From the NCBI GenBank assembly GCA_963820495.1, contig CAWGAF010000001.1, positions 992,001-1,056,000 on the forward strand: 64,000 nt of DNA, written 5' to 3'. Both the position numbers and the translations under genes were made by a program. The DNA is from JBBIPA01 sp963820495. Lineage in GTDB: Bacteria; Chloroflexota; Dehalococcoidia; GIF9; UBA5629. The notes beneath the pieces are model-generated. The model saw only the letters and a program-made list of their open reading frames with translations, did no database searches and was not told where the DNA came from. Of this stretch, positions 24,476 through 33,741 are shown one piece after another; position 1 is the first letter of the stretch; every line of letters starts with the position of its first letter.

Positions 24476-25192
24476 ATGAGTTCACTGCCAAGTTCAATTC
24501 ACCTGCCCCAACATGTAGCCATCATCATGGATGGTAATGGGCGCTGGGCGAAGAAACACCATCTGCCCAGACAGAAAGGGCATAACCAAGGTGCTCTCAA
24601 TCTCCAACACGTGGTGGAAACCTTCTTGGAATACAAGATACCCTATCTCACCTTGTATGTGTTCTCTACTGAGAATTGGAAACGCCCCAAGATTGAGGTA
24701 CAAGGACTGCTAAAACTCCTAGAGGATAAGCTTAATGAAGGCATTAAGTTCGCCCTGAAAAATGGGGTTAAAATCCGCCACCTGGGGAAACTAGATGGGC
24801 TACCAACTAAGATAAAGGGGAAAATGAAAGAGGCGGAGGAGCTAACTAGAAATAATGATCAAATTACTCTAGGGCTAGCTTTCAACTACGGCAGCAGGGA
24901 TGAAATTGTGGAGGCAACACAGTGCATAATTCAGAATGGTCTCAACGCTAAAGATGTAGATGAGTCCGTATTAAGCCAATACCTTTATACCGCTGATATG
25001 CCTGACCCTGACCTGATTATCCGCACTGGCGGTGAGATGCGGCTGAGCAATTTCTTACTATGGCAGGCTGCCTATGCCGAAATATATTTTACACCAGTAC
25101 TGTGGCCCGATTTCAACAAGGAGGAAATAGATAAAGCCCTTATCGCCTATAGTAAACGGCAGCGGCGATTCGGCAACATAGCAGGAAGATGA
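24476..25192 (+). CDS. uppS: Isoprenyl (undecaprenyl) diphosphate synthase
   Basis: 238 residues, cis-prenyltransferase that adds isopentenyl units to farnesyl diphosphate to make the lipid carrier of cell-wall sugars. HVAIIMDGNGRWAK contains the catalytic aspartate; RQKGH and VFSTENWKRP are conserved, and the C-terminal RTGGEMRLSNFLLWQ plus YAEIYFTPVLWPDF close the active site. dxs follows on the same strand 98 bases downstream, giving an isoprenoid pair. Confidence 0.96.
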   Translation: MSSLPSSIHLPQHVAIIMDGNGRWAKKHHLPRQKGHNQGALNLQHVVETFLEYKIPYLTLYVFSTENWKRPKIEVQGLLKLLEDKLNEGIKFALKNGVKIRHLGKLDGLPTKIKGKMKEAEELTRNNDQITLGLAFNYGSRDEIVEATQCIIQNGLNAKDVDESVLSQYLYTADMPDPDLIIRTGGEMRLSNFLLWQAAYAEIYFTPVLWPDFNKEEIDKALIAYSKRQRRFGNIAGR

Positions 25193-25207
25193 GTTCCTTA
25201 ACATAAT

Positions 25208-25237
25208 TTGACAATAGCCAACCTCAGGTTATATGCT
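25208..25237 (+). promoter_or_regulatory. Possible promoter for dxs
   Basis: TTGACA (25,208-25,213) is followed after 18 bases by TATGCT. A second -10-like TATAAT is at 25,265-25,270. Either could serve the dxs start at 25,291; the first would make dxs partly independent of uppS. Confidence 0.45.
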
Positions 25238-25290
25238 GATAGGTTGCCCCCCACCAAAAACGATGTATAATAAATAAGAGTAACATAACA

Positions 25291-27177
25291 GTGTATAAGC
25301 TACTAGGCAACATCGATTCTCCTGAATCCCTCAAGAAATTAACCAGAGCCGAACTAAAGGACCTCTGTGCTGAAATCAGGGATGTCCTGCTCAAAACAGT
25401 GACTGTAAATGGTGGACATCTGGCATCGAATCTCGGCGTGGTAGAGCTCACCGTAGCTCTGCACCGGGTTTTTGACAGTCCCAGAGATAAAATCATCTGG
25501 GACGTGGGGCATCAAAGCTACACACATAAACTACTGACAGGTCGTAAGCAGCGCTTCCCATCACTACGCCAGCATGGAGGGATTTCTGGTTTTCCTGACC
25601 CCGATGAAAGTTCACATGATTCATTCTCCACCGGACACGCCAGCACCTCTATCTCCGCAAGTGTAGGTATGGCTATAGCACGTGACCTTGCTGGTGACGA
25701 TTACGATATAGTTGCAGTTATTGGAGACGGTGGCTTAACCGGCGGCATGTCCTTTGAAGCATTGAATCATGCTGGAAACCTCGGCGCCAACCTGATCGTA
25801 GTGTTAGCCGATAATGGTATGTCCATTTCACCAACAGTGGGAGCATTAGCCAAGGAGTTGAATAAAATCCGATTCTCCAACCGTTTCCTACAAGCCAAAA
25901 TAGAAACCAGAAAATTAATTAAGCGTTCATTTTTGGGCAACCAAATTGACTGGGTAATGCAGCGTCTTACACAAGGTGCCAAAGCAACGGTCATGCCAAC
26001 GATGATCTGGGAAGAGCTTGGTTTTACCTATATTGGGCCTGTAGATGGACACAATATACTGGAGATAGAGACCGCTTTAGAGCAGGCTAAGTCATGCTCA
26101 TCCCAGCCTGCCTTTGTCCATGTAATGACCACCAAGGGGAAGGGGCACAAGCAAGCTGAGGAATCACCAGTACGCTTCCATAGTGTGTCCCCCAAAGAAA
26201 GTAATCCCAGTAAGGCAATTTCCTATAGCCAAGTATTTTCCCAGACAATTCTCAAATTAGCCCGAGATAATCCCAGATTAGTGGCAATTACTGCTGCCAT
26301 GTCTGATGGTAATTGTCTGGAGGCAATGGCAAAAGAATTTCCCAAACGCTTCTATGATGTTGGTATCTGCGAGGAACATGCTGTTACCATGGCTGCTGGC
26401 ATGGCATCCCAGGGATTTATCCCCGTGGTTGCCATATATTCCACTTTTTTGCAGCGTGGCTTTGACCAGATAATTCATGATGTCTGCCTTCAGGACTTGC
26501 CAGTGGTATTCGCCATAGACCGAGGCGGCATTGTCGGTGAGGATGGCAAAACACATCAGGGCATTTTCGACCTATCCTATTTAACCCTGATACCCAACAT
26601 GGTTGTTTCGGCTCCTAAAGATGAAAATGAACTCCAGCACTTGCTCTTCACTGCCATCCAAGCCAAACACCCCATGGCTATACGCTATCCACGTGGTTCC
26701 GGCGTAGGAGTGCCTTTAGATACCCAGTTGCAATATCTACCCATAGGCAAATGTGAACTAGTTAAACAGGGCAATGATATCGCTTTTTTAGCCATAGGCT
26801 CGACCGTCCACCCAGCCCTGGAAGCAGCCCAAGAGCTGGCTAAACTAAATATCGATGCTGAGGTGGTCAATGCCCGTTTTGCTAAACCTCTCGATTCAGA
26901 GCTTATTCTGGAGATAGCTGGGCGTATCAGAAAAATAGTCACCATCGAGGAGAATACTCTCAGCGGCGGATTCGGTAGCGCTGTGTTAGAACTGCTGGAG
27001 TCATTAGATGTCTTCAATGTCAAAGTGAGGAGGATAGGTATACCTGACGAATTTGTGGAACATGGTCATCCTAGCCTACTTCGCGCCAAGTATAAACTGG
27101 ATTCTCAGGGAATAGCCCAACAAGTCCTATCGTTTTTCCCAGAACTTGCCCTACCAGCAACTGCACGAAGACTCTAA
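25291..27177 (+). CDS. dxs: 1-deoxy-D-xylulose-5-phosphate synthase
   Basis: 628 residues, thiamine diphosphate enzyme that condenses pyruvate and glyceraldehyde 3-phosphate, the first step of the non-mevalonate isoprenoid route. GHLASNLGVVELTVALHRVF; the ThDP motif GDGGLTGGMSFEALNHAG and late NARFAKPLD; the transketolase-like core GICEEHAVTMAAGMA. Start codon GTG (25,291), a weak binding site before it. Full length, no frame break. It supplies precursors for the uppS product upstream. Confidence 0.96.
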   Translation: MYKLLGNIDSPESLKKLTRAELKDLCAEIRDVLLKTVTVNGGHLASNLGVVELTVALHRVFDSPRDKIIWDVGHQSYTHKLLTGRKQRFPSLRQHGGISGFPDPDESSHDSFSTGHASTSISASVGMAIARDLAGDDYDIVAVIGDGGLTGGMSFEALNHAGNLGANLIVVLADNGMSISPTVGALAKELNKIRFSNRFLQAKIETRKLIKRSFLGNQIDWVMQRLTQGAKATVMPTMIWEELGFTYIGPVDGHNILEIETALEQAKSCSSQPAFVHVMTTKGKGHKQAEESPVRFHSVSPKESNPSKAISYSQVFSQTILKLARDNPRLVAITAAMSDGNCLEAMAKEFPKRFYDVGICEEHAVTMAAGMASQGFIPVVAIYSTFLQRGFDQIIHDVCLQDLPVVFAIDRGGIVGEDGKTHQGIFDLSYLTLIPNMVVSAPKDENELQHLLFTAIQAKHPMAIRYPRGSGVGVPLDTQLQYLPIGKCELVKQGNDIAFLAIGSTVHPALEAAQELAKLNIDAEVVNARFAKPLDSELILEIAGRIRKIVTIEENTLSGGFGSAVLELLESLDVFNVKVRRIGIPDEFVEHGHPSLLRAKYKLDSQGIAQQVLSFFPELALPATARRL

Positions 27178-27293
27178 CTCCTAGTTCCTCGTCTAACCTA
27201 CTACGCCACTGATATTGCCACCTAACCTTATTCTGGCAACGATAGGAAAATGTATAGCTACTCACAGGCTAACATTTAAGTTATACTATTGCC

Positions 27294-27815
27294 ATGAGCA
27301 TATCTGCTGTCCTCACCAGAGAAGATATACTGGAGTTACTAAAAGCAACCCCACCCCTGGTTGAAAATCTATCCAATATCGAGCAGCAGATTCAGCCCAA
27401 CGGTATAGACCTGACTGTACGGGAAATAGCCATGCTCTCTTCTCCAGGCTGCATAAGCACCCAAAATGAAGCCAGAGTACTTTCCAGCACAGCACCACTG
27501 GTCTTCGATGGTTTAGGCAAGCTAGATCTCCTACCAGGCTGCTACCTGGTCACCTGCAATGAGGTGGCCAATATACCTAAAAATGTCATGGCACTAGCAA
27601 TGCCACGCTCCAGCCTTCTACGCTGCGGTGTCAGTGTCCATACTGCTGTCTGGGATGCAGGTTACTCCGGAAGGTCACAGTCCCTCATGGTTGTCTACAA
27701 CCCGCAGGGTTTCCGTATCTACAAGAACGCCCGTTTCATACAGCTTGTCTTCTTCCGGCTAAGCCGGGATGTAAAAGAAGGCTATAATGGCATCTTCCAA
27801 GGAGAAAACATCTGA
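27294..27815 (+). CDS. dUTPase/dCTP deaminase-family protein
   Basis: 173 residues of the trimeric DCD/DUT fold. QQIQPNGIDLTV, MPRSSLLRCGVSVHTAVWDAGYSGR and the C-terminal KNARFIQLVFFRL are the conserved parts. DCD deaminates dCTP and DUT hydrolyses dUTP to dUMP. The aspartate in WDAGYSG resembles dUTPases, while the general length and N-terminus look like the COG0717 (Dcd) group, which contains both. I favour dUTP diphosphatase but cannot exclude the deaminase. Confidence 0.8.
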   Translation: MSISAVLTREDILELLKATPPLVENLSNIEQQIQPNGIDLTVREIAMLSSPGCISTQNEARVLSSTAPLVFDGLGKLDLLPGCYLVTCNEVANIPKNVMALAMPRSSLLRCGVSVHTAVWDAGYSGRSQSLMVVYNPQGFRIYKNARFIQLVFFRLSRDVKEGYNGIFQGENI

Positions 27816-27904
27816 CAAAGGACTTCGACTTTTTCAATTACGCTAATAAACAATTTAGACATTAACTCGTTTAATATACTGAGAATATTGCTCAGGAGGG
27901 AAAA

Positions 27905-28780
27905 ATGAACAAGCTACTCAAAATTGTAATGCCAGTACTATTAGTTCTATGGCTGGTACTTGCTGTGGGCTGCGCTGCGCCTCAAACTGCAACAATGCCA
28001 GCGCCTGTGCCTGCACCGGCACCTGCACTACCACCGGGAATGGAAAAAGATGCTAGCAGAGTGTCTGAATCTAGCGCTGGCGGAACAGGCTACAGCCAAT
28101 CAGGAATTGACCGCAAGATAATTAAGACCGGACAAATAAGCCTCGAGGTTACCGATATAGCCAAGGCAATGGATGATATCACCTTGATAGCAGACGAACT
28201 GGGTGGCTATGTGGTTTCCTCCAACAGATATGGCAACGAAGATAATATCTCTGGCAACGTTTCCATTCGGGTTCCCGCCAATCGCTTTAGTGAAGCTTTT
28301 ATTAAACTTCGCAAACTAGCAGTAAAAGTCTACTCTGAAAGTACCAACAGCCAGGATGTAACCGAAGAATACACCGACCTCCAGGCACAGTTACGTAACC
28401 TGGAGGCAACCGAGGCTCAATTCCTGGCATTGCTGGAAAAAGCATATACAGTAGAAGATATACTGAACGTGCAGAGGGAGCTTTCCAATGTACGTGGTGA
28501 GATAGAGCGAGTCAAGGGGCGCATACAATACCTGGATCGAACCACCGATATGTCACTTATCGATGTCAATCTTCAGGAAACAAAGTCTGTAGGCAAGAAC
28601 GGCTGGGATGCTCTGGAAACACTCAAGTCGGCAGTGGATGGATTTATCGGATTTGGTAAAGTGTTAGCGACTATTGTCATCTGGCTACTCATCTTTATCC
28701 CTCTCTGGATTATCATAGGGGTAATAGTTTACTTTGTGTGGTGGCGACGACGGAGGGCAAAAGGTCGGCTTTCCAGCTAA
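27905..28780 (+). CDS. DUF4349 lipoprotein with C-terminal membrane span
   Basis: 291 residues. The signal peptide ends in a lipobox (LAVGC, cysteine 23). A proline/alanine linker leads to the DUF4349 domain (about residues 70-245) that contains IIKTGQISLEVTDIAKAMDD, GGYVVSSNRYG and a coiled-coil YTDLQAQLRNLEATEAQFLA. Near the end, TIVIWLLIFIPLWIIIGVIV is a membrane span followed by arginine residues. It is anchored at the outer face of the membrane. Function is unknown. CAGGAGGG is an ideal ribosome binding site. Confidence 0.85.
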   Translation: MNKLLKIVMPVLLVLWLVLAVGCAAPQTATMPAPVPAPAPALPPGMEKDASRVSESSAGGTGYSQSGIDRKIIKTGQISLEVTDIAKAMDDITLIADELGGYVVSSNRYGNEDNISGNVSIRVPANRFSEAFIKLRKLAVKVYSESTNSQDVTEEYTDLQAQLRNLEATEAQFLALLEKAYTVEDILNVQRELSNVRGEIERVKGRIQYLDRTTDMSLIDVNLQETKSVGKNGWDALETLKSAVDGFIGFGKVLATIVIWLLIFIPLWIIIGVIVYFVWWRRRRAKGRLSS

Positions 28781-29146
28781 CTGAAAATGTTTAAATTCTA
28801 TCACCTGCATCCCCTTCCCCTTGTGGAAGTATACAATTGATGGTCAAGTTGGTAGTAATATTGATGGGCTATGTAAAGTAAATAAAGGGTAGGGAGGGGA
28901 CACATAATTCTAGGCTAAGTTGCCACACAGTCATTTTACGTGTGAATTAGAACCTATGTGCTACTTGCCAAAAACCTGTTTTGAAGATACAATACCAATT
29001 GGTAACAACCAGTCACAAACAATTTAACGCCAATTTTATGGCTTTACTTTGAGCGTGAGGTAAAACAGGAAAGGTGAGACCATAAGAGGGGAAGCGAAGT
29101 TGACAGCACCCGTTAGTTAGCTTATGGTATGTAACAAAGGGGGGAA
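28781..29146. other. Gene-free stretch before repeat lipoprotein
   Basis: No coding region or repeat copy is supported. It contains a perfect palindrome ACCAATTGGT near 28,995 and, at its right end, a promoter (29,100-29,128). The rest is unremarkable AT-rich sequence. Confidence 0.5.
29100..29128 (+). promoter_or_regulatory. Sigma-70-like promoter of repeat lipoprotein
   Basis: TTGACA (29,100-29,105), 17-base spacer, TATGGT (29,123-29,128), 24 bases before the ATG at 29,153. Confidence 0.65.
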
Positions 29147-29152
29147 GTGGTT

Positions 29153-29884
29153 ATGAAGCGAATTTTACTCATATCCGTAATTTTGGCATCTATGCTTTTA
29201 AGCGCTTGTGGTACTGCTATCACACCGGCACCAGCTCCAACACCAACACCGACGGCCCCCACTCCAACGTACACACTTAGCGTAAATATCAGCCCTTCAG
29301 GAGCAGGTTCTGTGTCTCCTCCCGGTGGCAAATATGAATCAGGCCTCCAGGTGATACTGACTGCTACCCCCGCCAGTGGTAATACCTTTGATTATTGGGA
29401 TGGAGCTGCGTCAGGTTCTTCGCATATGGTTACTATCACCATGAACTCGAATAAGAGTACCACTGCCCATTTCAAAGTTGTAGCGACTCCGCGAGTCCCT
29501 ACACCGACTCCAGCACCAACGCCCGCGCTAGATATTAAGAGAGAAAAAATGATAGAGATTTTTAAGGCAAACGCTCTAGCAGAGTGGGGCGGAGATTATG
29601 AGATGGTGAATTATACGGTAAAAAACCAGACCCAAGCATATGATTGGGTTGTTAGTCAAACTGCATACCCAGACATTATGGAGAGGGCAAAACAGGAGTG
29701 GCAGAACGACTACGAAATGGTTAAGTATACCTATGAAAATCAGGTTGAGGCTTACGAGTGGATTATGCGTCAAACTGCATACCCAGACATTATGGAAAGG
29801 GCAAAACAGGAGTGGGGTGAGGATTACGAGATGGTGAAATACGAATACGAAAATCAGGTTGAGGCATATAAGGCTTTACAATAG
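29153..29884 (+). CDS. Lipoprotein with B-repeat-like domain and 38-residue repeats
   Basis: 243 residues from the ATG at 29,153, which has GGGGGG eight bases upstream (GTG at 29,147 is too close). The signal peptide ends in the lipobox LLSAC. A Pro-Thr linker precedes a domain GAGSVSPPGGKYESGLQVIL, TATPASGNTFDYWDG of the bacterial-repeat (beta-rich surface) type. After a second Pro-Thr linker come 2.5 copies of a 38-residue unit beginning EWGGDYEMV or EWQNDYEMV and containing QTAYPDIMERAKQ. It is likely exposed on the cell surface. No ligand can be assigned. Confidence 0.82.
   Translation: MKRILLISVILASMLLSACGTAITPAPAPTPTPTAPTPTYTLSVNISPSGAGSVSPPGGKYESGLQVILTATPASGNTFDYWDGAASGSSHMVTITMNSNKSTTAHFKVVATPRVPTPTPAPTPALDIKREKMIEIFKANALAEWGGDYEMVNYTVKNQTQAYDWVVSQTAYPDIMERAKQEWQNDYEMVKYTYENQVEAYEWIMRQTAYPDIMERAKQEWGEDYEMVKYEYENQVEAYKALQ
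29582..29872 (+). repeat. 114-bp tandem repeat inside lipoprotein gene
   Basis: Units start at 29,582, 29,696 and 29,810 (third partial). Parts of copies 1 and 2 are identical over long stretches (for example CAAACTGCATACCCAGACAT in both), showing recent duplication or gene conversion. Each unit codes for a 38-residue helical motif. Confidence 0.9.
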
Positions 29885-29948
29885 CCCGCATCCTAGGTGA
29901 CGTGAACGCCGTCAAAAAGGGAAAGGGGATAATTTTAAGATACCAGGC

Positions 29949-31739
29949 TTATTTGCTCACGCCTGTTTCAGGCATAGAATTAATAGCGCTTTCCATTTCT
30001 TCCTGGTCAGCAAAAGGTGCGTCTTTTATCACCCTGATAATACCCTGGCTATCAACAATGAATGTAATGGGAGTTTTAGAAACTCCATAATCATAGGCAA
30101 CCTTTTTATTCAAATCGAGCAGGACAGGAAAATTTATCTTCCATCTTTCCACGAAATCTTGAACATCTGTGGTATTTTCCCCAACATTTACTGCCAGCAT
30201 TACCAGCTTATCTTCGGGCAATTTATCTAAAAATGCCTGTGTTACAGGCATCTCCCTGACACAAGTGGGGCAAGCTTTCCGCCAGAATTTAACCATCACT
30301 GTCTTGCCCCTGAAATTACTGAGGGTCAGGCTCTTGCCATCAACAGTTTGCAGAGTGAAATCCGGAGCCCGTTTACCTATCTCTGGCCCCACAGGAAAAG
30401 AGGAAAGAGTAGTAAACATTGTGCCAAGGTCATACGTCGCTTGGTTGCCATTAGTATCTTTGGATAACAAGGTAAAGATATAGGTTACATTGGGTTTAAG
30501 GGCAAACAAAATTACGGAATGGTTAGTGTCTAAATTAACTGTGGGTTTGGTCAAATAGGAATCCTTAGACCCAGCTTCACTAACCATAACCTGACTGGTA
30601 GCCGGCTTATCGGTTTTCCAGGTGATAGTTGCGCCTATATCAGTTATATCTGAAACCGCTACATCAGAGATCACTGGAGGAGCTAAATCAACCTGAGCTC
30701 CCAGTATCCACGTTTTCTCCATATCATATACGGCTTCATTTCCACTGGCATCTACAGACTTAAGTGTAACCTGGTACCTGACACCAGGCTTGACACCACT
30801 TACCTCTACAGAATGTTTGGTTACCAGGGTTTTGTCCGGCTCTGGCGAGGTGGAGGCACCTTCAGGTTCCTGCAGAATAACCTGGCTGGTAGATTTCTCA
30901 TTCGTTAGCCATTCAATAGTAACAGCCGACCCAATAGCACTGGTACTAACTCCTGAAATTACTGGAGCGGTGCGGTCTTCAAACGTGGCTAGCATCCGTC
31001 CAAAGACAAAGACAAGAACAACGATAAGTAAAGAAACAGCCACAATAACTGCCGCTCTAGTGCCTGAGGTGACATTTTCCCCCTCTGCCTGGTATTCCTT
31101 GTTTCTTTTTCCTCCAACATATGCCTCTTCTGCGGCTGAAATATTACGTCGTACTCCAGCCACAGTAGTTTTTGAGATATCGTTAACCAATTCTGATACC
31201 AGTTCTACATCCTTTGATGGTGCCGTAGTATTACTAACTGCTTTATCAGCAGTGCCTACTTTTGGTTTCTGGCTTCGGCCTACGTGCTCTTTCGGTTTCG
31301 GTGGCACTCTTTTAACTTTGAGCTCTGGAATGTCAACTTTAGTCGGACCACCAAGTTCATCAGAGGAAGTTGCACTAATCAGAATTCGGAGTTTGGGCAC
31401 CTCTTTCTTTAGCTGCTCTACTTTTACCTTAAGTGGCTTCGTCTGCCTTCGATATGTCTCCGCCCGTATTTCCCCCACGCTAAATCTGGCTTCTAATAAA
31501 TCATGCTCTTTCTGTAAAGTCTCTAGCTCATTTGCCTTTTTTTCAAATTCGCTGCGCAGCTTAGCCTTTATTGACTTTATAGAACCAGTAACCTCTTTCA
31601 GTATCGCAGCATACTCTACTTTCAGGTCTTGATAAGGAATCTCTTCGATGGAACCCTCAGCCTTCAGTTTATCCAGGTTGGCTAAAAAAAGCTCAACCTT
31701 CTCTTTCTTAGAAAAGGCTATCCTTAATTCTTCATCCAT
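29949..31739 (-). CDS. Coiled-coil/TM/FN3-like/TlpA thioredoxin fusion
   Basis: 596 residues with an unusual domain order. Residues 1-120 are a charged cytosolic coiled coil; 120-228 a linker rich in Lys/Pro/Ser; 229-250 one membrane span (AAVIVAVSLLIVVLVFVFGR); 258-346 and 355-445 two fibronectin-like beta domains of the purple-acid-phosphatase N-terminal style (APPVISDVAVSDITDIGATI); 452-596 a TlpA/ResA-like thioredoxin with the active site CPTC at 490-493 (FWRKACPTCVREMP). The outside thioredoxin would reduce disulfides or cytochrome c haem sites; the inner coil may connect to a cytosolic partner. No cytochrome genes are nearby. Confidence 0.82.
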   Translation of the reverse strand: MDEELRIAFSKKEKVELFLANLDKLKAEGSIEEIPYQDLKVEYAAILKEVTGSIKSIKAKLRSEFEKKANELETLQKEHDLLEARFSVGEIRAETYRRQTKPLKVKVEQLKKEVPKLRILISATSSDELGGPTKVDIPELKVKRVPPKPKEHVGRSQKPKVGTADKAVSNTTAPSKDVELVSELVNDISKTTVAGVRRNISAAEEAYVGGKRNKEYQAEGENVTSGTRAAVIVAVSLLIVVLVFVFGRMLATFEDRTAPVISGVSTSAIGSAVTIEWLTNEKSTSQVILQEPEGASTSPEPDKTLVTKHSVEVSGVKPGVRYQVTLKSVDASGNEAVYDMEKTWILGAQVDLAPPVISDVAVSDITDIGATITWKTDKPATSQVMVSEAGSKDSYLTKPTVNLDTNHSVILFALKPNVTYIFTLLSKDTNGNQATYDLGTMFTTLSSFPVGPEIGKRAPDFTLQTVDGKSLTLSNFRGKTVMVKFWRKACPTCVREMPVTQAFLDKLPEDKLVMLAVNVGENTTDVQDFVERWKINFPVLLDLNKKVAYDYGVSKTPITFIVDSQGIIRVIKDAPFADQEEMESAINSMPETGVSK

Positions 31740-32063
31740 ATGTCGTACACCAAGTTTTTAATATAAGGCAACATATTGAGCGAATTAAAATTATAATGTA
31801 TTCCAGCAATCGCTTCCAACTTTGGTATGTACAAGGCAACCTCTCACTCTCCAAACCGTCCTAAAAATAAATATGTCATCGCGAGTCTCGATGAAATCGG
31901 GACGTGGCGACCCCGTGGGATCAATGGGTTCCCACGTGTTCCTGTTATTGTGTTTCTGGACAGCCTCTGTGTTCTTCCTGAAAGGGATCGATTCAACCGC
32001 AGATACCATTGCTGCATTTTGTAATTGTGAGCGGAACATGACAATCCATGATACTATATTGTT
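31740..32063. other. Divergent spacer filled by repeat
   Basis: Between the thioredoxin fusion (minus) and the radical SAM gene (plus). Most of it is a family-1 repeat copy (31,875-31,980). Promoters for both genes must lie in the flanks; none is clear. Short frames here are inside the repeat and are not genes. Confidence 0.5.
31875..31980 (+). repeat. Family-1 intergenic repeat, copy A
   Basis: Starts GTCATCGCGAGTCTCGATGA and runs through ATCGGGACGTGGCGA, then CCCGTGGGATCAATGGG and CCCACGTG, which pair as a stem (CGTGGG/CCCACG). The same order, inverted, occurs at 51,662-51,790. It ends with a family-2-like CTGGACAGCCTC. Confidence 0.7.
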
Positions 32064-33179
32064 ATGTCAGTAACCTATATCCCTTACCAAGCTAAGAAAA
32101 TCCTAAACACCTACAAGCATGTAGATGGTGGCTGGTTCTGGATTAAGTACTCGGCTTATCCCTACATCGGCTGCCAGTTTGGCTGCGAGTTCTGCTACGA
32201 GCGAGAGCCCAAATACCTGCCTTACATCAACCCGGATGACTTCGACAAAGTCATAAAGGTAAAGCTGAATGCCCCCGAATTGCTCAGGAAAGAGCTAGCC
32301 AAAGTGCCGCTAGACCTGCTTTCTACCTGTGATTACCAGCCGACGGAGAAGAAATTCAGGCTTTCTCGTCGATTGCTTGAGGTAGCCCACGAGACAAAAT
32401 TCCCCGTATTTATCCTGGACCGTTCCCCTCTGGTAACCATAGACCTTGACTTACTCAAAACCATAAACCAGGAGACTTTTGCTGCTGTCCTCTTTTCCGT
32501 CAGCTTTATCGATAACAAAACGGTTAAAAAAGCCTTTGAGCCTAAATCGCCAGCAGTGAAGCTCAGGTTTGGAGCGATGTCTAAGATAGCCGAGCAGGGT
32601 ATTTTAACCGGCACCTGCTTCATGCCCATATTGCCTTTTATTTCAGACTCTAGCTCAAATCTGGAAGAGGTGGTTAAAATGACCAGAGATTCTGGCGGTA
32701 GCTTTATTTTAGCCGCTGGGCTTACTCTCTCCGGCTTTCAAAAAGAGCGTTATATGGGGGTTTTGGCACATAACTACCCCGCCCTTGTTGCCAAGTACAA
32801 TGAGTTGTACAAAGGAAACTATAGCCCAGCAGGTGACTACTGGGTTCGGATTGCTATCAAAGTTCGAGAGCTATGCCACAAACACGGTATAAAAGACAGG
32901 ATGTCCCGCTGGATACCCCAAGGCAAATTGGCCATAAACAAAAAGGTTGCCGAGGTGCTGTTCCTCAAAATTTACGACCTGGAACTGGCGAGGGAAAACA
33001 CCAATAAAATCTGGGCATACCGCAAGGCAGCCTGGGCTATAGATGAACTGGACAAGAGCATTGCCGAAATCTATGCCGTCCAGGGAATTCAGGGATTATT
33101 AGCCTTACCCAATATAGGCAAACAGACAGCTAACCAAATAGAGATGGTTTTGCAGAATAGGCACCCAGATTTATGCTAA
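32064..33179 (+). CDS. SPL-like radical SAM protein with HhH tail
   Basis: 371 residues. C37, C41, C44 (GCQFGCEFCYER) form the radical SAM motif of the spore photoproduct lyase/Rv2578c-like group. After the barrel (LSTCDYQPTEKKFRLSRRLL; GTCFMPILPFISD) the C-terminal ~60 residues contain a helix-hairpin-helix DNA-binding motif, GIQGLLALPNIGKQTANQIE. This tail is unusual for the group and suggests action on DNA. The true substrate is unknown. Confidence 0.85.
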   Translation: MSVTYIPYQAKKILNTYKHVDGGWFWIKYSAYPYIGCQFGCEFCYEREPKYLPYINPDDFDKVIKVKLNAPELLRKELAKVPLDLLSTCDYQPTEKKFRLSRRLLEVAHETKFPVFILDRSPLVTIDLDLLKTINQETFAAVLFSVSFIDNKTVKKAFEPKSPAVKLRFGAMSKIAEQGILTGTCFMPILPFISDSSSNLEEVVKMTRDSGGSFILAAGLTLSGFQKERYMGVLAHNYPALVAKYNELYKGNYSPAGDYWVRIAIKVRELCHKHGIKDRMSRWIPQGKLAINKKVAEVLFLKIYDLELARENTNKIWAYRKAAWAIDELDKSIAEIYAVQGIQGLLALPNIGKQTANQIEMVLQNRHPDLC

Positions 33180-33207
33180 TATTTTATGAGACTGCTGAAA
33201 AAGAGGG

Positions 33208-33250
33208 TCCCCGCGAGTTCCTGGTAATTGGGATTTTCGGACAATCTCGA
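33208..33250 (+). repeat. Family-2 intergenic repeat fragment
   Basis: Reads CCCCGCGAGTTCCTGGTAAT, then TGGGATTTTCGGACAATCTC; same family as 9,689-9,730 and 39,719-39,752. An ACTGCTGAAAAA motif (33,191-33,202) lies just before it. Confidence 0.6.
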
Positions 33251-33276
33251 TTAGGGGTGAAAGGATAACTTTGTAA

Positions 33277-33741
33277 ATGGATTCGATAATTTACCAAGAT
33301 AACACCAATAAGGACATCTGGCTTAAGCTTGTTTTAGCCATTCCTTTACTAATCATTCTTGGCACTGCTTTTTATTCCCTGGCTGCTAACGATAACAAAA
33401 CAGCAGTGGAGATGTTGGGAGTATTTGTTTTAATTTTGATCATCTTCTGGACGATCATCCCTCGAAGATACATCATCTTTGATAGCAAAGTTAAAATAGT
33501 CTTAGGCGGGCCATTATCCCTCAATATTTCTTTTAAGAATATTAAAACCGCTCGAATCCCCAGAGGAATCACCTTTGGAATCAATTTCCCCAGCTCCCTT
33601 TCCAGTAAACACGCCGTGGAAATTGTCAGAAAAAATGGAATGAACATAAATATTACTCCGGACAACCGCGAACTATTTATTGAGAGTCTGGAGAAAGCAA
33701 TGAGCAACTGGAAACAATATAATAGCAGAGGAACCGCATGA
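33277..33741 (+). CDS. Hypothetical membrane protein
   Basis: 154 residues, not recognised. Two N-terminal membrane spans (LKLVLAIPLLIILGTAFYSL; MLGVFVLILIIFWTIIPRRY) are followed by a small soluble domain that resembles a PH-like/DUF fold (YIIFDSKVKIVLGGPLSLNI). The stop overlaps the mtnA start by four bases, so it is translated with the methionine salvage genes, though its role there is unknown. Confidence 0.65.
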   Translation: MDSIIYQDNTNKDIWLKLVLAIPLLIILGTAFYSLAANDNKTAVEMLGVFVLILIIFWTIIPRRYIIFDSKVKIVLGGPLSLNISFKNIKTARIPRGITFGINFPSSLSSKHAVEIVRKNGMNINITPDNRELFIESLEKAMSNWKQYNSRGTA

